From assembly GCF_945859685.1 (NCBI RefSeq), contig NC_079149.1, positions 8,343,118 to 8,407,117 of the forward strand: a DNA stretch of 64,000 nt, given 5' to 3'. The position numbers were made by a program, and so were the translations under genes. Source of the DNA: Eupeodes corollae. Taxonomy: Eukaryota > Arthropoda > Insecta > Diptera > Syrphidae. Of the stretch, positions 21,852 through 30,395 are shown piece by piece. How positions within the stretch are numbered: the first letter of the stretch is position 1; each line of letters opens with the position of its first letter. The notes under the pieces are model-generated. The model ran no database searches. It was not told the DNA's origin and was given only the letters and a program-made list of their open reading frames with translations.

Positions 21852-24800
21852 CCACGCTGTCATTAATTGGGGCAGTTGATGACAGCAAATTCAATACAAC
21901 ACCCAAAGAAATCCGTCTACACATCCAAGATTTTACTTCGAATCAAATATTCCTCATAGATTCCGGCTCAGTTCTTTCCATCATCCCAACCAATTATTTT
22001 AAAATCAGACCCGAACAAGACCATCTCACGCTCTACGCAGCAAATGCCTCAGCCATTCACACCTACGGTTGGAAGACACTCAAATTGGACCTGAACCTAC
22101 GCAGAACCTTTCTTTGGACGTTCGTGATTGCTGACATAGAAACAGCAATACTTGGTGCAGACTTTTTAGCACACTACAACCTCCTGGTGGATTTAAAACA
22201 TCAAAGATTGATTGACCCTCTCACTTCGCTATCATCAAAAGGAGAATCTTTAGCCACCAAAACCTACAACATCTCTACAGTGGACTCATCTCTTCCAGAA
22301 CCGTATGCGGGGCTGCTTAGAGAATTCATCCAAGTCACAAAACCCAACTACAGTCCAAATTTCAACAATAGGCAATATGCACACCGAATCCAAACTAAAG
22401 GTCCACCAGTCTCAGCACGCTCCCGCAAACTAGCTGGAGAAAAAGCAACTGCTGCCAAAACCCATATATCCGAGATGCTGGAAAATGGCATCATCAGACC
22501 TTCAAGAAGTCCGTTCGCCAGTCCAATACACCTGGTAAGAAAGAAAAATAATGACTGGAGACTCTGCGGAGATTATAGACAACTGAATGCCATAACTGAA
22601 GCTGATAAGTATGCGCCACCACTTATCCAAGACCTCTTTCTTCGTCTTCATGGAAGTTGCATCTTCACCAAACTCGACTTGGACAGAGCTTACCATCAAG
22701 TGCCGATGCATCCAGACGATATATTCAAAACAGCCATCATTACACCTTTTGGTCTGTTCGAATACTTAGTCATGCCGTTTGGTCTCAGGAATGCGACACA
22801 GACATTTCAACGATTCATGGATTCAATATTCAGAGATCTTGATTTTGTCTTCATTTACATCGATGACATACTCATCATGTCAAAGGACAAGGATCAACAT
22901 GAATCTCATCTAAAAGCAGTTTTCCAACGCCTGCAAGAGTTTTCCTTGAGCATCAATTTAAAAAAATGCGTTTTTGGCCAAACAGAAGTCAACTATCTTG
23001 GTTACAAAATAAGCTCTCAAGGATACTCGCCAATGAGTGAACGAGTTGACGCAATACTCACCTTCAAGAAACCAGAAACAATCGAAGAACTCAGACGTTT
23101 CCTCGGAGTAACAAACTATTATCGACGATGTATTCCCAATGCAGCTGTTTCTCAGCTTCCGCTCAACGGTTACTTGCAACGCTCTATTAAAAACGACAAG
23201 ACCAAAATACAGTGGACTGAAGAATCATCACAAGCATTTGAGGAATGCAAAGAGAAAATCGCTAACATAACTCTACTTGCATATCCGTCACCAGATGTAC
23301 CCATGATCCTCACCACTGATGCATCATCAACTGCAATTGGAGCTAAACTTGAGCAACTTGTAGACAACAACTGGCAGCCATTGGGTTTCTTCTCTCGCAA
23401 ACTCAGTTCAGGAGAGCAAGGCTATTGCACCTACGACCGAGAATTACTTGCCATTTTTGCGTCAATTCAATTCTTCCACCACATGCTTGAATGTCGTAGT
23501 TTTACTATCAAGACAGACCATAAACCCTTGATCTATGCGTTCAAGCAAAAACATGACAAGGCACCTGAACGAAGACTCCGGCAGCTCGACTACATATCCC
23601 AGTTTTGCATAGACATAGTCTATCTTAAAGGTGATGACAACATTGTAGCAGACGCCTTGTCACGCATCAACACGATAAACATGCCGACCATCTTGGAACC
23701 AAGCATAATCAGGGACGAACAACTAAAAGATGAACATCTTCAACATCTCATCCAAAATGCATCATCACTCCATTTGCATGAACTGCAAGCTGAACCTGGC
23801 ATTAACTTATACTGCGACATTTCACAAGGCATCGTCAGACCATACATACCGTCATCGCTACGAAGAACAGCGTTCGAAACCATACACAGCTCCGCACATC
23901 CTAGTGGTAGGACAACTTCACGTCTCCTGCGAGAAAAATATACGTGGCCTGGAATACGAAAAGATGCGATTAAATGGTCTCGAGAGTGCATGGCATGTCA
24001 AAAGGCCAAAGTTAATCGTCACAATACACTTCAACCTGAACACATCACAGTTCCAGATGCAAGATTTAGCCATGTTCACATCGACATCATCTTTTTACCA
24101 ATGGTTAATGGTTACCAATATTGCCTAACCATGATAGACCGGTTCTCAAGATGGCCAGTTGCAGTTCCAATTCAAGACATGACCGCTGACACAGTCGCAA
24201 CATCACTATTCGACCATTGGATCTCACATTATGGATCTCCCGTCACTATCACATCAGACCAAGGCAGCCAGTTTGAGTCAGCTCTATTCCAAGCTCTCAC
24301 CAATCTCATTGGAACTAAAAAGACAAGGACTACACCCTACCATCCTCAGTCCAACGGCATGGTCGAACGCTTGCACAGAACTCTGAAAGCAGCACTGATG
24401 TGTTCTCCAAAGCCCTGGATCGAAATACTGCCAACTGTGTTGCTTGGACTTAGAACATCATTCAAAGAAGATCTCCAAGCCACACCGGCAGAAATGCTTT
24501 ACGGAACGCGTTTAAGAATCCCTGGAGAATTTTTTGTCTCAACAGATCTTCCATCAGATGCTTCTGTGTTCATCGAAAAACATCGCGAGTTCATGCGTGG
24601 AATCCGTCCAACACCAACTGCTCATCACAACAAAGCAAGAATATTCATATTCAAAGACCTCAACACTTGCTCGCACGTCTGGTTACGCTGTGATAGAGTA
24701 AAAGCTCCTCTGGAACCGCCATACGAAGGTCCTTACAAAGTCATCGAGCGTTTATCCGACAGAGTCTACAAATTAAACGTTAATAATGAGGAAAAAAGTG

Positions 24801-24991
24801 TGTCTATTGATAGACTTAAACCGTGTTATATGAGTAAATCGGATGATGACGAAACAAATCAAGTATCTCCAACACAACGAATACAGCCACATCTTTGGGG
24901 TTCCACCATGGATCCACCACAACGTACGTACCAACAGAAAAGAATCGTGACATTTCATCGTCCAGCTGAAAAGACACTCGGGGGGGAGTGA
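21791..24991 (+). CDS. pol: Pol polyprotein (protease, RT, RNase H, integrase)
   Basis: The frame is open from 21791 to TGA at 24989-24991 and overlaps gag by 61 bases in the -1 frame. It carries no ATG at its start, so expression by frameshift is inferred; I saw no canonical slippery heptamer. Numbering residues from 21812: aspartic protease with DSG at 50-52; reverse transcriptase with D289 (KLDLDRAYHQ) and the YIDD box at 349-352; RNase H with D503, E544 and D569; integrase zinc finger with H692, H696, C726 and C729; integrase core D758, D816 and E852, the last two separated by 35 residues as expected. A C-terminal basic region follows, including a chromodomain-free tail ending LGGE two bases before the 3' LTR. 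All catalytic residues are present, so the enzyme set looks active. Confidence 0.95.
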   Translation, partial: RPTLHQAVQIYNTNTKPGKLATLSLIGAVDDSKFNTTPKEIRLHIQDFTSNQIFLIDSGSVLSIIPTNYFKIRPEQDHLTLYAANASAIHTYGWKTLKLDLNLRRTFLWTFVIADIETAILGADFLAHYNLLVDLKHQRLIDPLTSLSSKGESLATKTYNISTVDSSLPEPYAGLLREFIQVTKPNYSPNFNNRQYAHRIQTKGPPVSARSRKLAGEKATAAKTHISEMLENGIIRPSRSPFASPIHLVRKKNNDWRLCGDYRQLNAITEADKYAPPLIQDLFLRLHGSCIFTKLDLDRAYHQVPMHPDDIFKTAIITPFGLFEYLVMPFGLRNATQTFQRFMDSIFRDLDFVFIYIDDILIMSKDKDQHESHLKAVFQRLQEFSLSINLKKCVFGQTEVNYLGYKISSQGYSPMSERVDAILTFKKPETIEELRRFLGVTNYYRRCIPNAAVSQLPLNGYLQRSIKNDKTKIQWTEESSQAFEECKEKIANITLLAYPSPDVPMILTTDASSTAIGAKLEQLVDNNWQPLGFFSRKLSSGEQGYCTYDRELLAIFASIQFFHHMLECRSFTIKTDHKPLIYAFKQKHDKAPERRLRQLDYISQFCIDIVYLKGDDNIVADALSRINTINMPTILEPSIIRDEQLKDEHLQHLIQNASSLHLHELQAEPGINLYCDISQGIVRPYIPSSLRRTAFETIHSSAHPSGRTTSRLLREKYTWPGIRKDAIKWSRECMACQKAKVNRHNTLQPEHITVPDARFSHVHIDIIFLPMVNGYQYCLTMIDRFSRWPVAVPIQDMTADTVATSLFDHWISHYGSPVTITSDQGSQFESALFQALTNLIGTKKTRTTPYHPQSNGMVERLHRTLKAALMCSPKPWIEILPTVLLGLRTSFKEDLQATPAEMLYGTRLRIPGEFFVSTDLPSDASVFIEKHREFMRGIRPTPTAHHNKARIFIFKDLNTCSHVWLRCDRVKAPLEPPYEGPYKVIERLSDRVYKLNVNNEEKSVSIDRLKPCYMSKSDDDETNQVSPTQRIQPHLWGSTMDPPQRTYQQKRIVTFHRPAEKTLGGE

Positions 24992-24992
24992 C

Positions 24993-25375
24993 TGTGGCGA
25001 CACGGTAGCGATGGTGGCACATCTGCCTGCTCATGACAAAATTAAAACAGAAAATTCTAGAACAGAATAATTTTGATTCAAAGTGTACAAAAATCAAACT
25101 GCCCAAGTGAGCAGATTAAATTTGAAATTTGAATATTTTTCCATTCTTACTTTCTTTCCTTCTGAATTCGGTCTGGTTTTTTTCTCATATCCAACCGCAC
25201 AGTTTCTGTATTTTTAAAAATTAATATACATATATTTAGCTTACTTAATCAATAAATTAATATACTTATTCTTTTAATAAGTGTTAAATAAAACATAAGT
25301 GTTTCATTTCTTCACCTCACTTGTTTTTGTGGTAACTTAGCTTCTGTGAAGTTGGTGTCAATAAAAGACACCACA
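24993..25375 (+). repeat. 3' LTR of the Gypsy element
   Basis: This is the direct repeat of 20381-20763, with the same length and no difference noticed. A purine-rich run with seven or more G at about 24980-24990 precedes it and is the likely polypurine tract that primes plus-strand synthesis. Confidence 0.95.
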
Positions 25376-25574
25376 TGGACACTTGTAGAGCGCCATCTAT
25401 TATTATGTAGATTTGTTATGTCATATACTTAAGAAATCACAATCATATGTTATTGACAGCCAGGTGACAGGATGAACTTGTCAACTTTTGCTCCGGTTAA
25501 ATTCCGCACCAAATATTTCACATTTCACAACAATTTCAGTTTCGGCCAAAAATATTAAATTAATTAGTTACAAA

Positions 25575-25913
25575 ATGTTACCAATAATTATGGCATTTCT
25601 CCGCTCAAATGCGGTACTAATTACTTTACCCATCGCTTGCGTGATTGGGACAGTTGGTTATAATTTGGAAAGTCTTCTATCGGACAAGTATACACCTTAT
25701 AGCCGTAAGTCCTCATCAAATCATAATATTATGATTATTATTAATGTAAATATAATCTTTTCTCCATTAGAATCAATTCAAGAAAACCGAGCTGAACGCT
25801 TGGCGAGTGAAAACGTTTTAGATAACGCAGCGATGGTGGACAAATTGAGGCTTAATGAGAATGTTCTCGAAAGGAATCTACCGCCTTCTTTACAGACAAA
25901 AGTTAATGTTTAA
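25575..25913 (+). CDS. SMIM12: SMIM12-like small integral membrane protein, complete, two exons
   Basis: Exon 1 is 25575-25704 and exon 2 is 25771-25913, giving a 90-residue protein, close to the 92 residues of vertebrate SMIM12. The intron of 66 bp (GTAAGT at 25705, CCATTAG at 25764-25770) is a multiple of three and has no stop in frame, so the open frame runs through it; family similarity supports splicing. The N-terminus MLPIIMAFLRSNAVLITLPI continues into ACVIGTVGYNLE, matching the family's single membrane segment ending in GxVGYxLE. After splicing, SIQENRAERL and the DKLRLNENVLERNLP segment match the conserved C-terminal part. The molecular role of SMIM12 is not known. The protein is predicted to have one membrane span near the N-terminus. 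AATAAATATAAA near 25988 is a likely poly(A) signal. A Gypsy element lies just upstream. Confidence 0.88.
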   Translation: MLPIIMAFLRSNAVLITLPIACVIGTVGYNLESLLSDKYTPYSRKSSSNHNIMIIINVNIIFSPLESIQENRAERLASENVLDNAAMVDKLRLNENVLERNLPPSLQTKVNV

Positions 25914-26065
25914 GGGAATTATTATTAAATTAATACGATGTTAATATGATTGTTATCAACAAAAAGTGAGATTGGGATGAAATATTAAATAAATATAAAC
26001 TTGAAATCCTGAAAAATGAAAATATTAGTGATGTTTTCTTTGATATTAGGCGGAAGGAAATTACC

Positions 26066-26138
26066 GCCCCAGTGGCCTAATGGATAAGGCATCGGCCTCC
26101 TAAGCCGGGGATTGTGGGTTCGAGTCCCATCTGGGGTA
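26066..26138 (+). tRNA. tRNA-Arg (CCT), copy 2
   Basis: It has the same 73 bases as the tRNA at 17286, with anticodon CCT, fully paired acceptor GCCCCAG/CTGGGGT, discriminator A and a T6 terminator about 12 bases downstream. The flanks differ from copy 1. Confidence 0.96.
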
Positions 26139-27041
26139 CAGCAATGTCGTTTTTTGGATACTTCTGAGAGAAGTTCTAATCGAATGGGTGTTTATGGGTG
26201 GATGGGTCTATCCCGAAAAAGGAATATTTTTGAAAAATTCACTCGTGTCCTTAGAATATTTCAGAGGGTGTTGTGCATTTCACAAAACTTAACTTTTTGT
26301 TGATGGTTTTGTAAAATAGCAGTTATCCAGGAACTTATACATTTTCATCATCTATTTCAAAATAACCCACAGATGTTAGCCAAGGTATAAGGTCACCACA
26401 CTTCATTCGCTACCGGGGCACAGAGTTCATGGGTAAGAACTAGCAGATTCTTAGCAAAACAGGGACAAACGGCAGCAATACGGAATCAGAGTCCTATTGT
26501 GGCATAGGAGAAAATGTAGTAAGAAGCTGCATTAAATTAGAAGAGGAAGCCTTAGAGTCAAAACTTTGGAATTAACTCCCTAAAATAAGACACCCTAAGT
26601 TACTTTTTTTAAACTGCAACCATTTTAAGATAGAGTCACTCAAAGGAAGAATAAATTTAAGATTAATAACAGAGAGCTTTCCACAGCTAACTGCAACCTA
26701 AATAGACATCTTAGCATTTGAGGTTTTGTACAGATTACCAGGAGACACTATGAAAAGACACGGATATCTGGGACATTACCTAATAAAAGATAGGAACTTT
26801 TGTCCGCATCCGTTTTCCATTCATTCGTAGCCTATTCAATCAAAAACCTTATGATATACGGGTCCAGACCCAGATACAGCTTTAGATTCCTTATGACCCT
26901 ACAGTGTCATAGGTGCCTATCTTTTAATAGAAGATTGAGGAGTTCTACTGCTTAGTGGAAGCAGATGGATTGGTTTTTAAAATATAGGTTTCAATTTTGT
27001 ATTTTATTGTAGGTACTAAATAACAAAAAGTTGTCAAACGA
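26139..27041. other. Intergenic stretch containing a LINE scrap
   Basis: Apart from the RNase H-like relic at about 26400-26580, nothing is recognised between the two tRNA genes. Confidence 0.45.
26400..26580 (+). pseudogene. LINE RNase H relic
   Basis: A damaged plus-strand frame reads a core RNase H end: YRGHRVHG, then NELADS and AKQGQTAAIRNQSPIVA, then VVRSCIKLEEEALESKLW. LINE RNase H domains have the same succession (PGH-x-G-x-x-GNE-x-ADxLAK-x-G). Frameshifts and stops are present. Weak similarity may extend to about 26960. The LINE family cannot be assigned. Confidence 0.5.
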
Positions 27042-27114
27042 CATCCCTTGCGGGGATCGAACCCGCGACCTTTGGATTAGAAGTCCAACGCGCTATCCTC
27101 TGCGCCAAAGGGAC
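27042..27114 (-). tRNA. tRNA-Arg (TCT)
   Basis: This minus-strand cloverleaf of 73 nt has acceptor arms GTCCCTT/AAGGGAT, which pair with one G-T at the end, and discriminator G. The anticodon stem TTGGA/TCCAA holds loop CTTCTAA, so the anticodon is TCT, reading AGA. The T arm is GCGGG-TTCGATC-CCCGC. A T5 run follows on the minus strand at about 27027-27031. Confidence 0.95.
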
Positions 27115-27655
27115 AGGTGATGAACGGGGGTCCATTTACTTACTTAGCTCCATTTTAAATAAATATAATAAATAATATTATTACATTTTTCTATACAAAA
27201 TTTTAAGTTCCCTATATCGTATTTTATATGCAATATTCGTTAGGTTCCTATTATAGAAAAGATAATGTTGATATTTATTTATGTGGGATATTAAAATCAT
27301 GAACAAATTACAATTAAGATGAGAAGGTGGAAGAAAGCTTCTTATGTAAATAGATCTCTTCGGTTGTGGCCATTTTGTATTGCTTTTATACAAAAGTTCC
27401 TTTATACCTATAATAACATTTTATAAATATAATTTCTTATTATCCTACCTTATATTTGAATATCATTTCATTCAACCAAATATCTTCGTGCTTGATAAAA
27501 GGGCGTTTTTTACGTATATATGTCAACGTGTCAAAGTTAAAAGCAAACGACAGCACTGTATAGAACTGACAGCTGTTGAGACGAAGTTGAAGATTTTATA
27601 GCCTAATTGCACATTTTTGATGAGCTCCATTAATACTTTCAAATAATTAAAAAAA
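27115..27655. other. No gene seen
   Basis: This is AT-rich sequence between tRNA-Arg (TCT) and MITE copy B, with no recognisable coding region. Confidence 0.45.
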
Positions 27656-27659
27656 TTGG

Positions 27660-28246
27660 GGCGACTTTCCATTACCGCAGCACGAATTTCCTTCTGATTT
27701 TTTTTTTACAGTTAGGTAGAGGTCTCAATAGAACATGTTTTAAATATTAGGGCGAGGAAACAACTTTAAGTCATAAAAAAAAATATTTTCTTTTTCGGAC
27801 TTAACCCTACTTTTTTTGTATTGCATTTTTTAAGCCTAAAACAAGTTTTTTTTAATTGATAGCACGGCGTACTAACAGCTAGGTATGTAAGGGGGCCATG
27901 CTGCCCCCCTGCAACCCCCCTGCTTGGGGTCACTATAGGATTTGGGGTGGGTGCGAGTTTGGGTATATGCAAAGTACTTTTCCATTTGAGCACTAAAATA
28001 AAAGAAATTACCAAGAAAACAAAAACAAGTATGGCAGCACTGAACAAAAAAACAGGGTAGAAATGTCAAAATCAACCATTTTTGAGTGTTTTGTATGGAA
28101 AAAAGTGAACTTTAAAAATTAATTAAAAATAGAAATAAATGTTTCCTTGCTCTAAAATTGCTATAGTTATTATTTATTTGCACATATCTATCGAATAAAA
28201 AAAACCGCGAGTCGAAATTCGTGCTGCGGTAATGGAAAATTGAGCC
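27660..28246 (-). mobile_element. MITE, copy B (inverted relative to copy A)
   Basis: This is an element of about 587 bp with inverted ends GGCGACTTTCCATTACCGCA (left) and, read inward from the right, GGCTCAATTTTCCATTACCG. On the minus strand it follows copy A (19726-20263) in order: a T-run and TTCGATAGATATGTGCAAATA-type sequence, TAGCAATTTTAGAGCAAGGA, a CATTTCTAC block, TTTTAGTGCTCAAATG, a G-rich centre, and TTAGTACGCCG. AATT occurs at both borders and may be a target duplication, but this is uncertain. It has no coding capacity. Confidence 0.8.
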
Positions 28247-28649
28247 AATTCTTTTAATAGAAATTAAAGTTTCTCTCATTCTCCAAAGTATCAAATCTGA
28301 CGTTTGTAATACAAATGTCAAATTTTTGTGAGCAAAAGAGATAGTCATAGATAGGCTCCTTTGAATCTGAGAGAGATAGGTTGTCAGGATTTATGTTTGT
28401 TAGTATTTAACGTGTAATAGAACAGCTGATCCAAAACATCTGATAGAACAGCTGATTCAAGTTCAACATTCATATGAGCTGCATTCAATCTCAGAACGAA
28501 TGACTTTTTGTTGATGTTTTACATGTAAACTAACAGCTGTTCCAAAACAGCTGGGATCTCAAAAAGCGGTTACAAGTGTATTCGAGAATTTCTAGTATAT
28601 GTGGGTATCTAACAGAGCTGCTGATTTAACATATTTAGTTGAATTTGAA
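28247..28649. other. No gene seen; CAGCTG-rich
   Basis: This is a short intergenic stretch. CAGCTG occurs several times, in words such as AACAGCTG, at about 28421-28560. This palindrome is a bHLH-type E-box, but no functional claim is made. Confidence 0.4.
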
Positions 28650-29866
28650 AAAAGGAGACCCTCTAAACTGCACCAAATATAGGAGTATCAGTCTAATTAA
28701 CATCGCCTATAAAATCTTCTATGCCGTAATATGTGAACTTCTAAAGCCCATCGTCAACAACCTGATAGGTCCTTATCAGTGTGGTTTTAAACCATGAAAG
28801 TCCACAGTTGATCAAATATTCACACTGCGGCAGATCCTGGAAAAACCCAAGAACACCAAATCGACACCCACAATCTTTTCATCGATTTCAAGGCCGCATA
28901 TGACAGCATCTACAGGGACAAGCTGTATACATGCAGCCATGTCTAGTTTTGGCATCCCTGCCAAACCAGTCTGTTTGTGCAGGATGACCATGGAGAATGC
29001 ACACTGCTCCTTAAACGTTAGAAACAACTTAACAGAACCTTTCGATAACATCGTACTTGAAGGAATAGTTCAGAGCTCACACTTCAACACTAGAGGCACT
29101 ATTTTTCAAAAGTCTATCCAATTACTAGCATATGCTGATGACATTGACATAATCGGAAGAATTCAGCGTGATGTTAATGGGGCTTTTGTGAGTATGGAGG
29201 AAGAGGCGGCAAAAATGGATTTATCGGTTAATGAGGGCAAAACAAAATACATGCTGTCGTCAAGAAAGGACATAGAACACCGTCTTAGTCAAAATGTCAC
29301 CATTGACAGAAATAACTTTGATTTAGTCAAGTACTTCGTGTACTTGGGCTCCGGTGTAAACGCAGAAAACAACACCAGCGCTGAGATCAAACGCAGAATA
29401 ACTCTTGCTAACCGCTAGTTCTTTGGGCTAAGTAAGCAATTGAGTGGTAAAGTCCTCTCTCGAGGGACACAAAGTGTCGCTATACAAGACCCTTATAATA
29501 CCGTCGTGCTATACGGTGCAGAAGCATTTACTATGACAAAAGCGGATGAAAGCACCTTGGGTCGGTTCTAAAGAACAGTTCTTCGTGTGATCTACGGTCC
29601 CGTATGCATCGAAGGGGAGTGGAGGAGAAGATGGAACGACGAGCTGTACGGGCTGTACAGTGACGTAGACTTAGCCAGAAGGGTAAAAGTCCAACGACTA
29701 AAATTACTGAGTCACGTAGAGCGCATGGAAACCAATGCTCCGGCCCGGAAAGTCTGAGCGCGAAACTGGAGACATCTAGCTAGGGGCCGAGATAGATGGA
29801 GAAGTTTGTTGGGTGAGGCCCTAATTCACACAGGACTGAAGCGCCACCTTAAGTAAGTAAGTTAAA
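28650..29866 (+). pseudogene. RTE-like LINE reverse transcriptase, copy a (5'-truncated)
   Basis: The relic starts within the reverse transcriptase and runs to a 3' tail TAAGTAAGTAAG (29854-29865). Frames broken by stops and indels read SLINIAYKIF, LIGPYQCGFKP, then FDFK-type palm residues near 28890, SSFGIPAKPVCLCRMTMENA, and an intact ADD box in LLAYADDIDIIGRIQRDVNG (29127-29186). The thumb follows with KYFVYLGSGVNAENNTS, ending near EGEWRRRWNDELYGLYSDVD and HVERMETNAPARKV. The reading GFRQGDAL of the family is deleted here. It is not functional. It shares its sequence family with 47505-49520 and 53530-56420. Confidence 0.85.
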
Positions 29867-30395
29867 TTTGAAGGACCCAAAAATTAATTTCAAATTTGTT
29901 TGTTTTTGGAATAAATCGAGTGAATTATTGAAATAATCTATTAAAAATTTTATTTAACAATAATTTTGTAGCTCGAAATCTAAATGTATTTCTGCTTTTT
30001 ATGGACAGCTCAAATTTGTTTTTATTTCTAACCAGCTATATCAACCTAGGTATCAAACTCATTCAATAAAGTACATATCTCAAAATCCACATATCCAGGA
30101 TAACCTACCCAACACAGGATTGAACGCAGACATGGTTTAATTGCAAGGAACTTGAAAATTGATTTAGATCCTTAAATTTGGTTCTTATAAATTATTAAAA
30201 TTATCCATTGCATATTTTATTTTACAATAATTTTGGACCTTAATAATAAAATGTTTGTCTACTTGTTGGGAAGAACTGAGATGTGTTTATTTTCTGACAG
30301 ACATCTCAATTTAAGTATCCAACTCGTTCAATAAGGTATCTCGAAGTTCACCTATCCAACACGAGATTGAACGCAGTCATTACTAGTAAGGGGTT
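29867..30395. repeat. Diverged tandem repeat of about 270-285 bp, two copies
   Basis: Two successive segments end in near-identical blocks: TATCAAACTCATTCAATAAA, then ACACAGGATTGAACGCAGAC at about 30111-30130, and TATCCAACTCGTTCAATAAG, then ACACGAGATTGAACGCAGTC at about 30359-30378. AACAATAATTTTG or ACAATAATTTTGG also occurs in both (about 29956 and 30223). The repeat abuts the 3' end of the LINE at 29866. No coding frame is present. Confidence 0.6.

Larger units (their letters stand above)
20381..25375 (+). mobile_element. CsRn1-like Ty3/Gypsy LTR retrotransposon, apparently intact
   Basis: This is a complete element of 4995 bp. Two 383-bp long terminal repeats begin TGTGG and end CCACA, and I saw no difference between them on reading. 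A 4-bp target duplication TGGA flanks it (20377-20380 and 25376-25379). The primer binding site TGGTGACCCCGACGTG at 20765-20780 matches the 3' end of tRNA-Trp. A gag and a pol frame, overlapping by 61 bases, are both open throughout. Use of tRNA-Trp together with a CHCC gag zinc motif is the known signature of the CsRn1 clade. There is no envelope-like gene. Near-identical LTRs mean a recent insertion. The 3' LTR ends 199 bp before the SMIM12 start codon, in the same orientation. Confidence 0.96.

Noticed and set aside
20823..24991. Endogenous retrovirus with envelope
   Set aside because: Pol ends directly before the 3' LTR; there is no room or frame for an envelope gene, so it is a plain LTR retrotransposon.
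27766..28075. Overlapping minus-strand frames within MITE copy B
   Set aside because: They lie inside a non-coding MITE whose other copy does not keep the frames.
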